A stretch of 24,504 nucleotides of DNA from Caryophanales bacterium UBA4365 (lineage in GTDB: Bacteria; Bacillota_I; Bacilli_A; RFN20; CAG-826). Below the pieces are notes generated by a model. The model ran no database searches, was not told the DNA's origin, and was given only the letters and a program-made list of their open reading frames with translations. The translations under genes were made by a program, and so were the position numbers. The DNA lies in assembly GCA_002393905.1 (NCBI GenBank), contig DGSJ01000033.1, forward strand, positions 1-24,504, read 5' to 3'. Shown one piece after another: positions 1 to 6,940 of the stretch (the first letter of the stretch is position 1; every line of letters begins with the position of its first letter).

Positions 1-237
1 GGAGGCGAAGGTTGTCTATCTGTTGATGATGCTCATCCAGGATACGTCTATCGACCATACAAAATCATTGTTAAAGCGTTTGACGCTAAACAAAAGAAAG
101 AAGTTTTCATTACTGCTCGAGGATACGAGGCGATTGTTCTTCAACACGAACTTGACCACTTAGATGGCGTGCTTTTCTATGATCACATCTCTAAAAAAGA
201 TCCTTTTGAAAGAATCGAAAATTCTGAACTTATTTAA
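1..237 (+). CDS. def: Peptide deformylase, C-terminal part (5' end outside window)
   Basis: The first 78 codons of the window are the 3' part of a peptide deformylase, the metallo-enzyme that removes the N-formyl group from nascent proteins. Two of the three family motifs are visible: EGCLSV near the left edge, whose Cys binds the metal, and QHELDHLDG at about residues 54-62 of the fragment, with both metal-binding His and the catalytic Glu. The reading frame is open to the window edge and ends at TAA 235-237. The tail after motif 3 is about 17 residues, as in Bacillus-type deformylases. In Bacillus subtilis a deformylase gene also lies near the RNase J1 gene, so the neighbourhood looks ancestral. 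The call is confident; only the start is missing. Confidence 0.95.
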   Translation, partial: GGEGCLSVDDAHPGYVYRPYKIIVKAFDAKQKKEVFITARGYEAIVLQHELDHLDGVLFYDHISKKDPFERIENSELI

Positions 238-243
238 TCTATC

Positions 244-273
244 TTGTATTTTCTAACGGAAATACATTACAAT
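244..273 (+). promoter_or_regulatory. Candidate promoter for rnj-maf
   Basis: TTGTAT (244-249) and TACAAT (268-273) are separated by 18 bp in the gap between def and the RNase J gene. Initiation would fall near position 280 and give a leader of about 65 nt ending in a strong AGGAGG (337-342). It is matched by eye only. Confidence 0.4.
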
Positions 274-346
274 AATAATAACTTAATTCCAACGAAGATA
301 ATTCGTCGATCGCTTAATATCCCAAATTTTATAGTTAGGAGGTTTT

Positions 347-2011
347 ATGGATACAACTAAAGGGCCAATTTCTATTTATGCCTTAGGTGGTCTTTGTGAA
401 GTCGGTAAAAATACTTATTGTATTGAATCCGATGATTCTTTGATTGTTATCGACGCTGGCGTCATGTTTCCAGATGAGAACCACCCAGGTGTTTCCTACG
501 TTATTCCTGATTACCAAAAAATTAGATCTGCTCGTCAAAAGCTTAAAGCTTTAATTATTACTCATGGACACGAAGACCATATTGGAGCGATTCCATTCCT
601 TGTTCAAAGTGTACATGTGCCAGTCATTTATGCTCCAAAGCTTGCAGCAGCTTTAATTAAACATAAACTACAAGACCACCGTATTCGTGAAGAAATTAAA
701 ATTGTCGAATACGATGAAAACACTGTTTTAAACATTGGAGAATTTACTGTCTCCTTCTTCTATGTCACCCACTCCATTCCAGACGCCTATGGCGTCGTTG
801 TCGATACTCCACATGGTCGTATCGTTCATACTGGAGACTTTAAGATTGACTTATCACCAGTTGGTAAACAATTTGAACTCGCCAAACTTTCCCGTATTGG
901 TTCGGAAGGTGTTGATCTTTTATTAAGTGACTCCACCAATGCTGAAATTGAAGGTTATACTCCAAGTGAATCGAATGTTTTACATTCTATTAATGAGATT
1001 TTCGATTCTGCTCATGGACGTGTCATTGTTTCAACATTCTCTTCGAATATTTCCCGTATTCAACAAATCTGCCAAGTCGCTGTTGAACATAATCGAAAAA
1101 TCCTCATTCTTGGACGATCAATGGAATACGCCGTACAAGTCGCTCGTGACTATGGTTATATTAAAGTGAAAGATGCTTCTTTCATTACTCCGGAACAACT
1201 ATCCGAATTAAAGAAAAATGAAATCTGTATTCTTTGTACTGGTTCACAGGGTGAAGATATGGCAGCTCTTTCTAGAATTGCTAATGGAACACATAAAGAT
1301 GTGACACTTTATCCAGGTGATACAGTTGTCTTCTCATCTAGTGCAATTCCAGGTAATGGTGTCTTTATTGATACTGTGATTAATATGCTTGTTCGTAAAG
1401 GAGCAAATGTTCTTAAGAACTCAGTTCTTTATGCTGTTCACTCCTCCGGACACCCATCCAAACAAGAACTTCGTTTAATGATTCGTTTAACTAGACCGAA
1501 ATACTTTATGCCAATCCATGGTGATTACCGTATGTTAAAAATCCATGCTGATTTAGCCACCACTGTTGGTGTCGAAAAAGGTAATACCTTTGTCATGGAA
1601 AATGGTGATTCTCTTTTACTTAGTAAACATAAGATTACTAAAGGTCCACATTTCCCAGCTGAACCAATCTATATTGATGGACGTGATATTAACGGATTAA
1701 ATGAAGCAGTTATTAAAGACCGTGAAATCTTACAAGAAGATGGATTAATTGCGGTTGTTGTTGCGATTAACTCCGCTAAATCTAAACTAGTTGGTGATCC
1801 ACAAATTATTACTCGTGGATTTATGTCAAGTAATCCAGAAATGAATCAAAATATTGCGGAAATTGTTACTACTTCTTTAACTAAGAAGCTTTCTGAAAAA
1901 GTGACTTTTGCCGATATTAAAAATGAAATTCGTCAAAGTGTTGCTAACTACGTCTATTTTAAAAGTGAAAGGAAACCACTAATTATCCCAGTGGTCATGG
2001 ATTTAAAATAA
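347..2011 (+). CDS. rnj: Ribonuclease J (metallo-beta-lactamase/beta-CASP RNase)
   Basis: This 554-residue protein has the usual length of RNase J, the Firmicute endo- and 5'-3' exoribonuclease central to mRNA turnover and rRNA maturation. The zinc-binding motif HGHEDH is at residues 73-78. THSIPDA and HTGDFK of the metallo-beta-lactamase fold follow. The beta-CASP region contains STFSSN and ends in the HSSGHPSKQEL and MPIHGDYRM blocks, and then comes the C-terminal domain. The ATG at 347 is set by AGGAGG five bases upstream. The last base of its TAA is the first base of the maf start (TAATG), so the two genes form an operon with coupled translation. Whether it is the J1 or J2 paralogue cannot be told from this copy. 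A small rpoY gene, which accompanies rnjA in Bacillus, is not present here. Confidence 0.96.
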   Translation: MDTTKGPISIYALGGLCEVGKNTYCIESDDSLIVIDAGVMFPDENHPGVSYVIPDYQKIRSARQKLKALIITHGHEDHIGAIPFLVQSVHVPVIYAPKLAAALIKHKLQDHRIREEIKIVEYDENTVLNIGEFTVSFFYVTHSIPDAYGVVVDTPHGRIVHTGDFKIDLSPVGKQFELAKLSRIGSEGVDLLLSDSTNAEIEGYTPSESNVLHSINEIFDSAHGRVIVSTFSSNISRIQQICQVAVEHNRKILILGRSMEYAVQVARDYGYIKVKDASFITPEQLSELKKNEICILCTGSQGEDMAALSRIANGTHKDVTLYPGDTVVFSSSAIPGNGVFIDTVINMLVRKGANVLKNSVLYAVHSSGHPSKQELRLMIRLTRPKYFMPIHGDYRMLKIHADLATTVGVEKGNTFVMENGDSLLLSKHKITKGPHFPAEPIYIDGRDINGLNEAVIKDREILQEDGLIAVVVAINSAKSKLVGDPQIITRGFMSSNPEMNQNIAEIVTTSLTKKLSEKVTFADIKNEIRQSVANYVYFKSERKPLIIPVVMDLK

Positions 2012-2556
2012 TGCTTATTCTTGCTAGTGAATCTCCACGAAGAAGAGAACTCATTAAAAAGATTGTCAAAGAGTTTACTGTTATTCCAGCAAATATTGAT
2101 GAATCATCTCTTCATATTGCTGCACATGACCTTCCAGGAGAATTAAGTAAGCTAAAAGCTTACGATGTCTATTCTAAGTATCCAAATGATGAAGTTTTAG
2201 CTTGCGACACAGTCGTTATTCTTCACGGAGAACTAATGGGTAAACCAAAATCCAAAGAAGATGCAAAAAGAATGCTTAAAGAATTAAGTGGAGAAAAACA
2301 TGTTGTTATCTCTGGCTATACTTATATCTCTAAAGAAAAAGAAGTGACTCGTACAGTTCGTACATACGTCTACTTCAATAAACTTAGTGATGAATTAATT
2401 GATAAATATATCGCTAGTGGATCTCCAATGGATAAGGCTGGTGCCTATGGCATTCAAGACCAAGAATTTGATCTTGTTAGTCACATTGAAGGAAGTTTTG
2501 ATAACGTAATTGGTCTTCCTGTCGAAGACATTAAAGCGCACGTCTTTAATAAATAA
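2011..2556 (+). CDS. maf: Maf-family nucleoside triphosphate pyrophosphatase
   Basis: The 181-residue protein has the full length of Maf/YhdE house-cleaning pyrophosphatases, which hydrolyse dTTP/UTP or modified nucleotides to monophosphates. Diagnostic blocks are LASESPRRREL at residues 4-14, the ACDTVV block with the catalytic Asp at about residue 66, and MDKAGAYGIQ near residues 140-149. It starts within the stop codon of rnj and shows no Shine-Dalgarno sequence, so it probably depends on re-initiation by ribosomes finishing rnj. Its TAA (2554-2556) directly abuts the stop codon of the opposing gene at 2557, and its likely terminator lies inside that gene. Confidence 0.94.
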   Translation: MLILASESPRRRELIKKIVKEFTVIPANIDESSLHIAAHDLPGELSKLKAYDVYSKYPNDEVLACDTVVILHGELMGKPKSKEDAKRMLKELSGEKHVVISGYTYISKEKEVTRTVRTYVYFNKLSDELIDKYIASGSPMDKAGAYGIQDQEFDLVSHIEGSFDNVIGLPVEDIKAHVFNK

Positions 2557-2964
2557 TTAGAATAAGCTTTTATAAAAGCTTGAAGCATCACCCTTTACCA
2601 CAAGGGTGATTTTATTTGTCATTTTAACAATGGAAGACACTCCCATTTCTTTTAAAGCTTTATCATCAACAAGGTCATAATTGTTTAAAACAAGAATGAC
2701 TCTTGAACCATTCAAGGAATGGTCAAGAATATTTTCAGCTCCACCAAGAGCTTTTAAAGCTTCTTCGTTTTGGATTACTTTTCTTTCCGGAGCTTTAATG
2801 ATTGGACCTTGCTTCTTGCCTTTGAAATATGTGTATAAGAATAGGCCTAGGACAGTTAGAAAAACTGCTCCAGCTAAACCAATGGCAATATAAAGTCCAT
2901 AGCTTCCAAGCCATTCATTAAATGAATTTTTTGATGCGTCACCGTAAATTATTAAGTTTTCCAT
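2557..2964 (-). CDS. Membrane-anchored, degenerate PTS EIIB-like domain protein
   Basis: This 135-residue protein has a short N-terminal segment, one membrane helix (about residues 23-46), a basic KGKK stop-transfer, and a C-terminal domain (about 65-135). That domain resembles the glucose-type phosphotransferase EIIB fold: the ALGGAENI block at 72-79 and the following strand pattern match it. In active EIIB the sequence Cys-x-Thr-Arg carries the phosphocysteine. Here the equivalent is N85-G-S-R88, so the phosphorylated Cys is missing and the domain cannot be a normal phosphocarrier. A regulatory or structural role is inference. It starts only 30 bp from the divergent CYTH gene, has no Shine-Dalgarno sequence, and its 3' end carries the terminator of the convergent rnj-maf operon. 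The family match is by eye and moderately sure. Confidence 0.7.
   Translation of the reverse strand: MENLIIYGDASKNSFNEWLGSYGLYIAIGLAGAVFLTVLGLFLYTYFKGKKQGPIIKAPERKVIQNEEALKALGGAENILDHSLNGSRVILVLNNYDLVDDKALKEMGVSSIVKMTNKITLVVKGDASSFYKSLF
2587..2617 (+). terminator. Rho-independent terminator of rnj-maf inside the opposing gene
   Basis: ATCACCCTT (2587-2595) pairs with AAGGGTGAT (2602-2610) around a six-base loop, and is followed by TTTATTT. It lies in the last codons of the convergent EIIB-like gene. An 18-bp AT-rich perfect palindrome (2564-2581) sits just before it. Confidence 0.7.
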
Positions 2965-2994
2965 GTGATTAATGTTATCATATTTAAGATAAAA
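2965..2994. promoter_or_regulatory. 30-bp divergent promoter region, probable leaderless starts
   Basis: Only 30 bp separate the start codons of the EIIB-like (minus) and CYTH (plus) genes. A -10-like TATCAT (2976-2981, plus) overlaps a -10-like TATGAT (2977-2982, minus). Both would start transcription within about 10 bases of the ATG. No Shine-Dalgarno sequence precedes either gene, and the -35 elements are poor. This is inference from spacing. Confidence 0.35.
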
Positions 2995-3567
2995 ATGAGT
3001 AAGAACATTGAAATTGAAGCTAAAGGAAAATTAACAAAAGAAGAATACGAGAAAATCATCGCTTCTTTTTCTCATCCTCGTTTTCAATATCAAACGAATT
3101 TTTATATCGATTCTCCTTCGTTCGAATTAAGCAAAGAATCTCTAGGATTACGTATCAGAAAAGAGAAGGATTTACTCGAACTCACAATGAAGGTTCCAAG
3201 TGAAGAAGGACGACTGGAAATTAACCAAAAATTAAGCCCAAAAGAATTCGAAAATTTCCTCTTCAATAACGAGTTTCCAATCGGCGAAATTAATCGGTAT
3301 TTGCACATAAATTATCCAAAAATTGCTGGTGATTTTTCAATTTTTGGCACTCTTCATAACCAACGCTTAACACTTGAAATTGAAGATGGTGAAATCGCTA
3401 TTGATCACTTCACTTATTTTGATCAGGAAGAGTACGAAATTGAGTGCGAATCTTCCTCGATGAAAAATGCTGAAATGTTGCTCAAAGAATATCTTGGAAA
3501 GTTTGGAATCAAATATCAAAAAAACACGTCCACTAAACTAGAACGTGTTATTAACTTGATCAAATAA
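2995..3567 (+). CDS. CYTH-domain protein (putative inorganic triphosphatase)
   Basis: The ATG at 2995 is preferred over an upstream in-frame GTG at 2965, because from it the protein opens MSKNIEIEAKGKL, with the ExExK signature of the CYTH family right at the N-terminus (E6, E8, K10) as usual. CYTH proteins form a tunnel of charged strands that binds triphosphate and two metal ions. Bacterial members such as YjbK of Bacillus are tripolyphosphatase-like or of uncertain role. Further charged strands are visible: RIRKEKDLLELTMK, LTLEIEDGEIAID and EYEIECES. The last block, TKLERVI, fits the family. The 190-residue length is typical. The stop (3565-3567) touches the stop of convergent spx, and the final codons contain a hairpin serving as the spx terminator. 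Confidence 0.88.
   Translation: MSKNIEIEAKGKLTKEEYEKIIASFSHPRFQYQTNFYIDSPSFELSKESLGLRIRKEKDLLELTMKVPSEEGRLEINQKLSPKEFENFLFNNEFPIGEINRYLHINYPKIAGDFSIFGTLHNQRLTLEIEDGEIAIDHFTYFDQEEYEIECESSSMKNAEMLLKEYLGKFGIKYQKNTSTKLERVINLIK
3518..3549 (-). terminator. Terminator of spx embedded in the CYTH gene end
   Basis: Read on the minus strand, AACACGT (3549-3543) pairs with ACGTGTT (3529-3523), extended inward by a T-G and a C-G pair. It is followed at once by TTTTT. It therefore terminates leftward transcription of spx while coding for the last residues of the CYTH protein. Confidence 0.65.
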
Positions 3568-3981
3568 CTAATTTGACTTTTTTAAAGTTTCACAAACGTC
3601 ATCGGAACAGTTGATTTCGATGAATTTTTTAGCTCGAGGGATAAATGTTGTCATTTCATCTGCATCATAACCAACTTGAATATGACGATCATCGACAACA
3701 ATTGGTCGGCGTAAAACGGATGGGTTTTCTCTTACGAAAGCAATCATTTGGGAAATAGTCATGTTGTCCAAATCAACATTTTGTTCCTTCATGATTTTGC
3801 TTTTCTTCGCAATGATATCTTCAGTTCCGTTTTCGCTCTTCTCTAGAATTTCTTTTAAATCAGCATCATTGATCTCCGACTTAAAAATGTTCTTTTCTTC
3901 GAAAGGAATGTGTTGTTCATTAAACCACTGCTTCACTTTTCGGCAAGAACTACAAGTTGGAGAAACATAGACCTTAATCAT
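3568..3981 (-). CDS. spx: Spx-type redox regulator of RNA polymerase
   Basis: At 137 residues this matches Spx, the ArsC-fold protein that binds the alpha-subunit C-terminal domain of RNA polymerase and reprograms transcription under disulfide stress. The CxxC redox switch is C10-S-S-C13. Gly52, needed for the alpha contact, is present in ENGTED. Arg92, which stabilises the oxidised form, is in VLRRPIVV. The QVGYDADEM block aligns with Bacillus Spx. Two extra cysteines near the C-terminus (about 125 and 130) are unusual and could form a second redox pair. The C-terminal tail resembles the flexible region recognised by ClpXP adaptors only in being short and polar. Its promoter lies back to back with that of trpS. 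Confidence 0.93.
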   Translation of the reverse strand: MIKVYVSPTCSSCRKVKQWFNEQHIPFEEKNIFKSEINDADLKEILEKSENGTEDIIAKKSKIMKEQNVDLDNMTISQMIAFVRENPSVLRRPIVVDDRHIQVGYDADEMTTFIPRAKKFIEINCSDDVCETLKKSN

Positions 3982-3988
3982 GCTATTT

Positions 3989-4016
3989 ATTGTATATTTT
4001 AATGCTTAAAAGTCAA
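3989..4016 (-). promoter_or_regulatory. spx promoter, start site at or next to the ATG
   Basis: On the minus strand TTGACT (4016-4011) and TACAAT (3994-3989) are 16 bp apart. The usual start distance puts +1 at about 3982, beside the ATG at 3981. There is no room for a ribosome-binding site, so the mRNA is probably leaderless. Confidence 0.6.
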
Positions 4017-4026
4017 TTATATAAAA

Positions 4027-4055
4027 TTGACAATACACATTAGTGTTAGTATAAT
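4027..4055 (+). promoter_or_regulatory. Consensus sigma-A promoter of trpS
   Basis: TTGACA (4027-4032), a 17-bp spacer and TATAAT (4050-4055) give a perfect vegetative promoter. Initiation near 4062 leaves about 20 nt of leader containing GGAGGAG (4069-4075). That leaves no space for a T-box or other leader riboswitch. Confidence 0.85.
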
Positions 4056-4081
4056 CTACACATTATTTGGAGGAGAAAACT

Positions 4082-5065
4082 ATGGATCGTATTCTCAGTG
4101 GTATTAAACCAACTGGCCAATTAACATTAGGCAATTATATTGGTGCTATTAAAAACTTTGCCAAGGTTCAAGAAGAAGGAGATGCTTTTCTCTTTATCGC
4201 TGACCTTCACGCTTTAACACTACCAATTGATCCAGATTTCTTAAGAAATAACTCTAGAGACTTAGCTGCTTATTATTTGGCTGCTGGTCTTGATCCAAAG
4301 AAAACAACCATCTTCCTCCAAAGCGATGTTCCAGCTCATTCTGAGCTAGCGATCATTCTTCAAAACTATCTTTATATGGGTGAACTTTCTCGTATGACCC
4401 AGTTCAAAGATAAGTCAGCGAAAATGAAAGACGAAGCCATAGGGTTAGGTTTATTTGCTTATCCTGTTTTAATGGCTGCTGACATTGTCATCTATGATGC
4501 TAAACGTATTCCTGTTGGCGAAGACCAACTTCAACATATTGAACTGACTCGTGATTTAGTCCGCCGCTTTAACAATCGTTATGGCGAGACTCTAGTTATG
4601 CCAAAAGGTGAAATGGTTAAAGTTGGAAGTCGTATTATGTCCCTTTCAGATCCAACCAAAAAGATGTCTAAATCTGATCCAAAAGGAGACATTTATTTAA
4701 ATGACTCATTAGAAATAATGAGAAAGAAAATCATGTCTGCTGTTACTGACATGGAAGCACGCGTCCATTATGACGTTGAAAAACAACCTGGAATTTCTAA
4801 CTTAATGACAATCATGTCAGCCTTAACAGGTAAGTCATTCGAACAAATTGAAAAAGAATTCGAAGGCAAGGGCTATGGTGACTTCAAACGTGCGGTTGCT
4901 GATGCTGTTTGCGCAGAGATGGGACCATACAAAGCGCGTTATGAAGGAATCATTAAATCAGGCTTAGTCGATCAAGTCTTAGCAGATGGAGCAAAACGTG
5001 CTTCAGTTGTTGCTAATGCAACATTAAAGAGAGTCCAAAAAGCTGTTGGACTTTATAACAAATAA
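4082..5065 (+). CDS. trpS: Tryptophanyl-tRNA synthetase
   Basis: This class I synthetase charges tRNA-Trp. The start is the ATG at 4082, seven bases after GGAGGAG. An in-frame TTG at 4067 lies upstream of the ribosome-binding site and is not credible. The 327-residue protein opens with SGIKPTGQLTLGNYIGA, containing the TLGNY version of the HIGH motif at about 15-19. GEDQLQHIELTRDL is the Trp/ATP site region, and KMSKS is at 194-198. The length is normal for bacterial TrpS. Its stop codon overlaps the start of the HAD gene (TAATG). The strong promoter with a very short leader suggests constitutive expression, unlike the T-box control common for Firmicute synthetase genes. Confidence 0.97.
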   Translation: MDRILSGIKPTGQLTLGNYIGAIKNFAKVQEEGDAFLFIADLHALTLPIDPDFLRNNSRDLAAYYLAAGLDPKKTTIFLQSDVPAHSELAIILQNYLYMGELSRMTQFKDKSAKMKDEAIGLGLFAYPVLMAADIVIYDAKRIPVGEDQLQHIELTRDLVRRFNNRYGETLVMPKGEMVKVGSRIMSLSDPTKKMSKSDPKGDIYLNDSLEIMRKKIMSAVTDMEARVHYDVEKQPGISNLMTIMSALTGKSFEQIEKEFEGKGYGDFKRAVADAVCAEMGPYKARYEGIIKSGLVDQVLADGAKRASVVANATLKRVQKAVGLYNK

Positions 5066-5877
5066 TGGTCAAAACTGATAAACCTTACTTAATAGCATTT
5101 GATATGGACGGTACTCTTTTAAACGAGAGAAAGTCCATTTCTTTTAGAACAAAAAAATATCTACAAAAGTTAGCCAAGCAAGGACACAAGATTATTTTAG
5201 CTTCTGGTCGTCCAAGTCGAGCTTTATATAAGTACTACAATCAATTAAAAATTGATACTCCTATGATTTGCTATAACGGAGCATACTATTTTTCACCTGT
5301 CGACAAGAACTTCAAAGCCGTTGCTTTTGAGTTCCCAAGAAAAGTCATTATTGAAGTTATCGAAGCGATTAAACCATATGTTTTTAACGTCATGTGCGAA
5401 ACCGATGATGAAATTTGGATTGATAAGCCTGACTCTTATCTTGATAAGTTCTTCTGGTATAAAAACATGACTCTTCATTATGGAGAGCTCAAAGATACAC
5501 TAGATAAAGATCCGATGACCTGCATTGTTCAAACCCCATTTGAATATCGTGAAACAAAAGAAATCGAGAAAATTCTAGAAAAGTATCCAGAAATTGCTGC
5601 ACGATTCTGGACAGGTTCTCCTTATTTTGAACTCCACTACAAAACCACATCTAAGGCAACAGCTCTAAAAGCAATTGGAGAGTACTATAACATTCCAAAA
5701 GAAAGAACAATCGCTTTTGGTGACTCAACTAATGATATTGAAATGTTTGAGTATGCCGGTATCTCTGTGGCAATGAAAAATTGTAAGGGTGGAGTTGATA
5801 AAAAAGCCACCACAGTTTCCATTAAAGATAACGACCATAACGGCATTTATCACACACTCAAAAAATTATTAAAATAA
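5065..5877 (+). CDS. Cof-type HAD-superfamily phosphatase
   Basis: The 270-residue protein belongs to the Cof/IIB branch of haloacid dehalogenase-like hydrolases, cytosolic phosphatases acting on sugar phosphates, nucleotides or cofactors such as pyridoxal phosphate. Motif I is DMDGTLL (Asp nucleophile at about 13), motif II is ILASGRPSRAL, and the metal-binding motif is GDSTNDIEMFEYAG near 218-231. A large cap domain lies between motifs II and III. The substrate cannot be read from sequence. It overlaps trpS by one base, has no Shine-Dalgarno sequence of its own and is presumably translated by coupling. A bidirectional terminator follows. Confidence 0.92.
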   Translation: MVKTDKPYLIAFDMDGTLLNERKSISFRTKKYLQKLAKQGHKIILASGRPSRALYKYYNQLKIDTPMICYNGAYYFSPVDKNFKAVAFEFPRKVIIEVIEAIKPYVFNVMCETDDEIWIDKPDSYLDKFFWYKNMTLHYGELKDTLDKDPMTCIVQTPFEYRETKEIEKILEKYPEIAARFWTGSPYFELHYKTTSKATALKAIGEYYNIPKERTIAFGDSTNDIEMFEYAGISVAMKNCKGGVDKKATTVSIKDNDHNGIYHTLKKLLK

Positions 5878-5895
5878 CCAGCAATTCTTGGTTAA
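5877..5895 (+). repeat. Copy 1 of a 19-bp dyad motif (second copy at 23505)
   Basis: ACCAGCAATTCTTGGTTAA begins in the HAD stop codon and is an imperfect dyad (AACCAG ... TTGGTT). The same 19 bases with one change occur at 23505-23523. Function is unknown; it could be a hairpin or a protein-binding site. Confidence 0.6.
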
Positions 5896-5900
5896 AATGA

Positions 5901-5931
5901 AAAATCGCACGTAATTTGCGTGTGATTTTTT
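5901..5931. terminator. Bidirectional terminator between HAD and rluA-family genes
   Basis: AAAATCGCACG (5901-5911) pairs with CGTGTGATTTT (5919-5929), with one G-T pair and a seven-base loop. It has a T run on the right and an A run on the left, so it can act for both convergent genes. Confidence 0.85.
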
Positions 5932-5933
5932 CT

Positions 5934-6887
5934 TTATAGTTTAGCGAGGATCTCTTCCTCTTTTTTTGGTAATGGAGCAGTTAATGTTTTATTAGATAAA
6001 TATGATAATTTTCCTTTAATGTTTTTAAACCTAATTTCGTATGCATGAAGGAATTGGTTATCGAATTTATAGAGATCTTTAAACTCTTTGTTTAGTTGGA
6101 AGTCCCCATATTTGCTATCGCCAACAACTGGGAATCCTTTGCTAGCTAAATGCACTCTAATTTGATGTGTTCTTCCGGTAAAGATTTGAACTTTCACTAA
6201 TGAGAGGTCGTCATAGTACTTATATGGCTCAACTCTTGTTAATGCAGATTTACCTTGTTTAGAGATTTTTACTAAACCAGTTTTTTCATCTTTTAAAAGT
6301 GGCGCATCAATCATCATCACGTCATCTAGATGACCTTTAACTAATGCTAGATAGATTTTATCTATCTCTTCTTTGTCCTTAAATAAATCTTCTAAGATTT
6401 GGAGACTTTCTAGATTCTTCGCGAACAGAACTAATCCGCTAGTATTTCGATCTAACCGATGTGCTGGAGCAGGTCTAAACGCCTGGTTCTCTTTTGGATC
6501 ATATTCGCCTTTGAAATAAAGATAATTTAAAACTTCGTTCGCTAATGTGACGCGTTGTTCATCTTTATCTCCATGAACAAGTAATCCTCGAGGTTTATTA
6601 ATCACAAGAATGTTCTCATCTTCATAAATGATTGGATGATTTAAAGACACTTTCTCTACTTTTCTTGGTTGGTTGAATTCCTCGAGTTGTTCATCTGTTA
6701 CATAAACAACAAGTTCTTCACCTTCATTTAAGATGTAGCTTTCTTTCACCCAATGTCCGTTAATTTTCACGTCTTTTTTACGGAAAAGTTTATAAATAAA
6801 AGACAAAGGTGCTTGTGACAAATATTTTCGTAAATACTTATCCACTCTTTGATGTGCTTCTAAAGAAGAGATCGTCTTTTTTAACAT
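5934..6887 (-). CDS. RluA-family RNA pseudouridine synthase
   Basis: This 317-residue protein isomerises specific uridines in rRNA (or tRNA) to pseudouridine. The N-terminal S4-like RNA-binding region (about 12-70, including VDKYLRKYL and RKKDVKING) precedes the catalytic domain. The signature HRLDRNTSGLVLFAK carries the catalytic Asp146, and GRTHQIRVHLA near 240 completes the RluC/RluD/RluA pattern. Which uridine it modifies cannot be inferred. It starts with ATG at 6887, has no clear Shine-Dalgarno sequence, and lies about five bases downstream of its predicted transcription start. It shares a mirror-image promoter with tRNA-Ser. Confidence 0.93.
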   Translation of the reverse strand: MLKKTISSLEAHQRVDKYLRKYLSQAPLSFIYKLFRKKDVKINGHWVKESYILNEGEELVVYVTDEQLEEFNQPRKVEKVSLNHPIIYEDENILVINKPRGLLVHGDKDEQRVTLANEVLNYLYFKGEYDPKENQAFRPAPAHRLDRNTSGLVLFAKNLESLQILEDLFKDKEEIDKIYLALVKGHLDDVMMIDAPLLKDEKTGLVKISKQGKSALTRVEPYKYYDDLSLVKVQIFTGRTHQIRVHLASKGFPVVGDSKYGDFQLNKEFKDLYKFDNQFLHAYEIRFKNIKGKLSYLSNKTLTAPLPKKEEEILAKL

Positions 6888-6898
6888 AAAGTAAATAT

Positions 6899-6929
6899 AT
6901 TATACATAACTCAAAAAATAATGTATAAT
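6899..6929. promoter_or_regulatory. Symmetric bidirectional promoter for rluA-family gene and tRNA-Ser
   Basis: ATTATACAT (6899-6907) and ATGTATAAT (6921-6929) are perfect inverted arms around 13 bp. On the plus strand TATACA (6901-6906), 17 bp and TATAAT (6924-6929) point to the tRNA. On the minus strand TATACA (6927-6922), 17 bp and TATAAT (6904-6899) point to the synthase gene. Each arm thus provides one -35 and the opposite -10. Confidence 0.65.
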
Positions 6930-6940
6930 ACTCCTACGCT

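Noticed and set aside
2965..2994. GTG at 2965 as the start of the CYTH gene
   Set aside because: It would add ten residues before the ExExK motif, which normally lies at the very N-terminus, and it abuts the divergent start codon. The ATG at 2995 fits the family.
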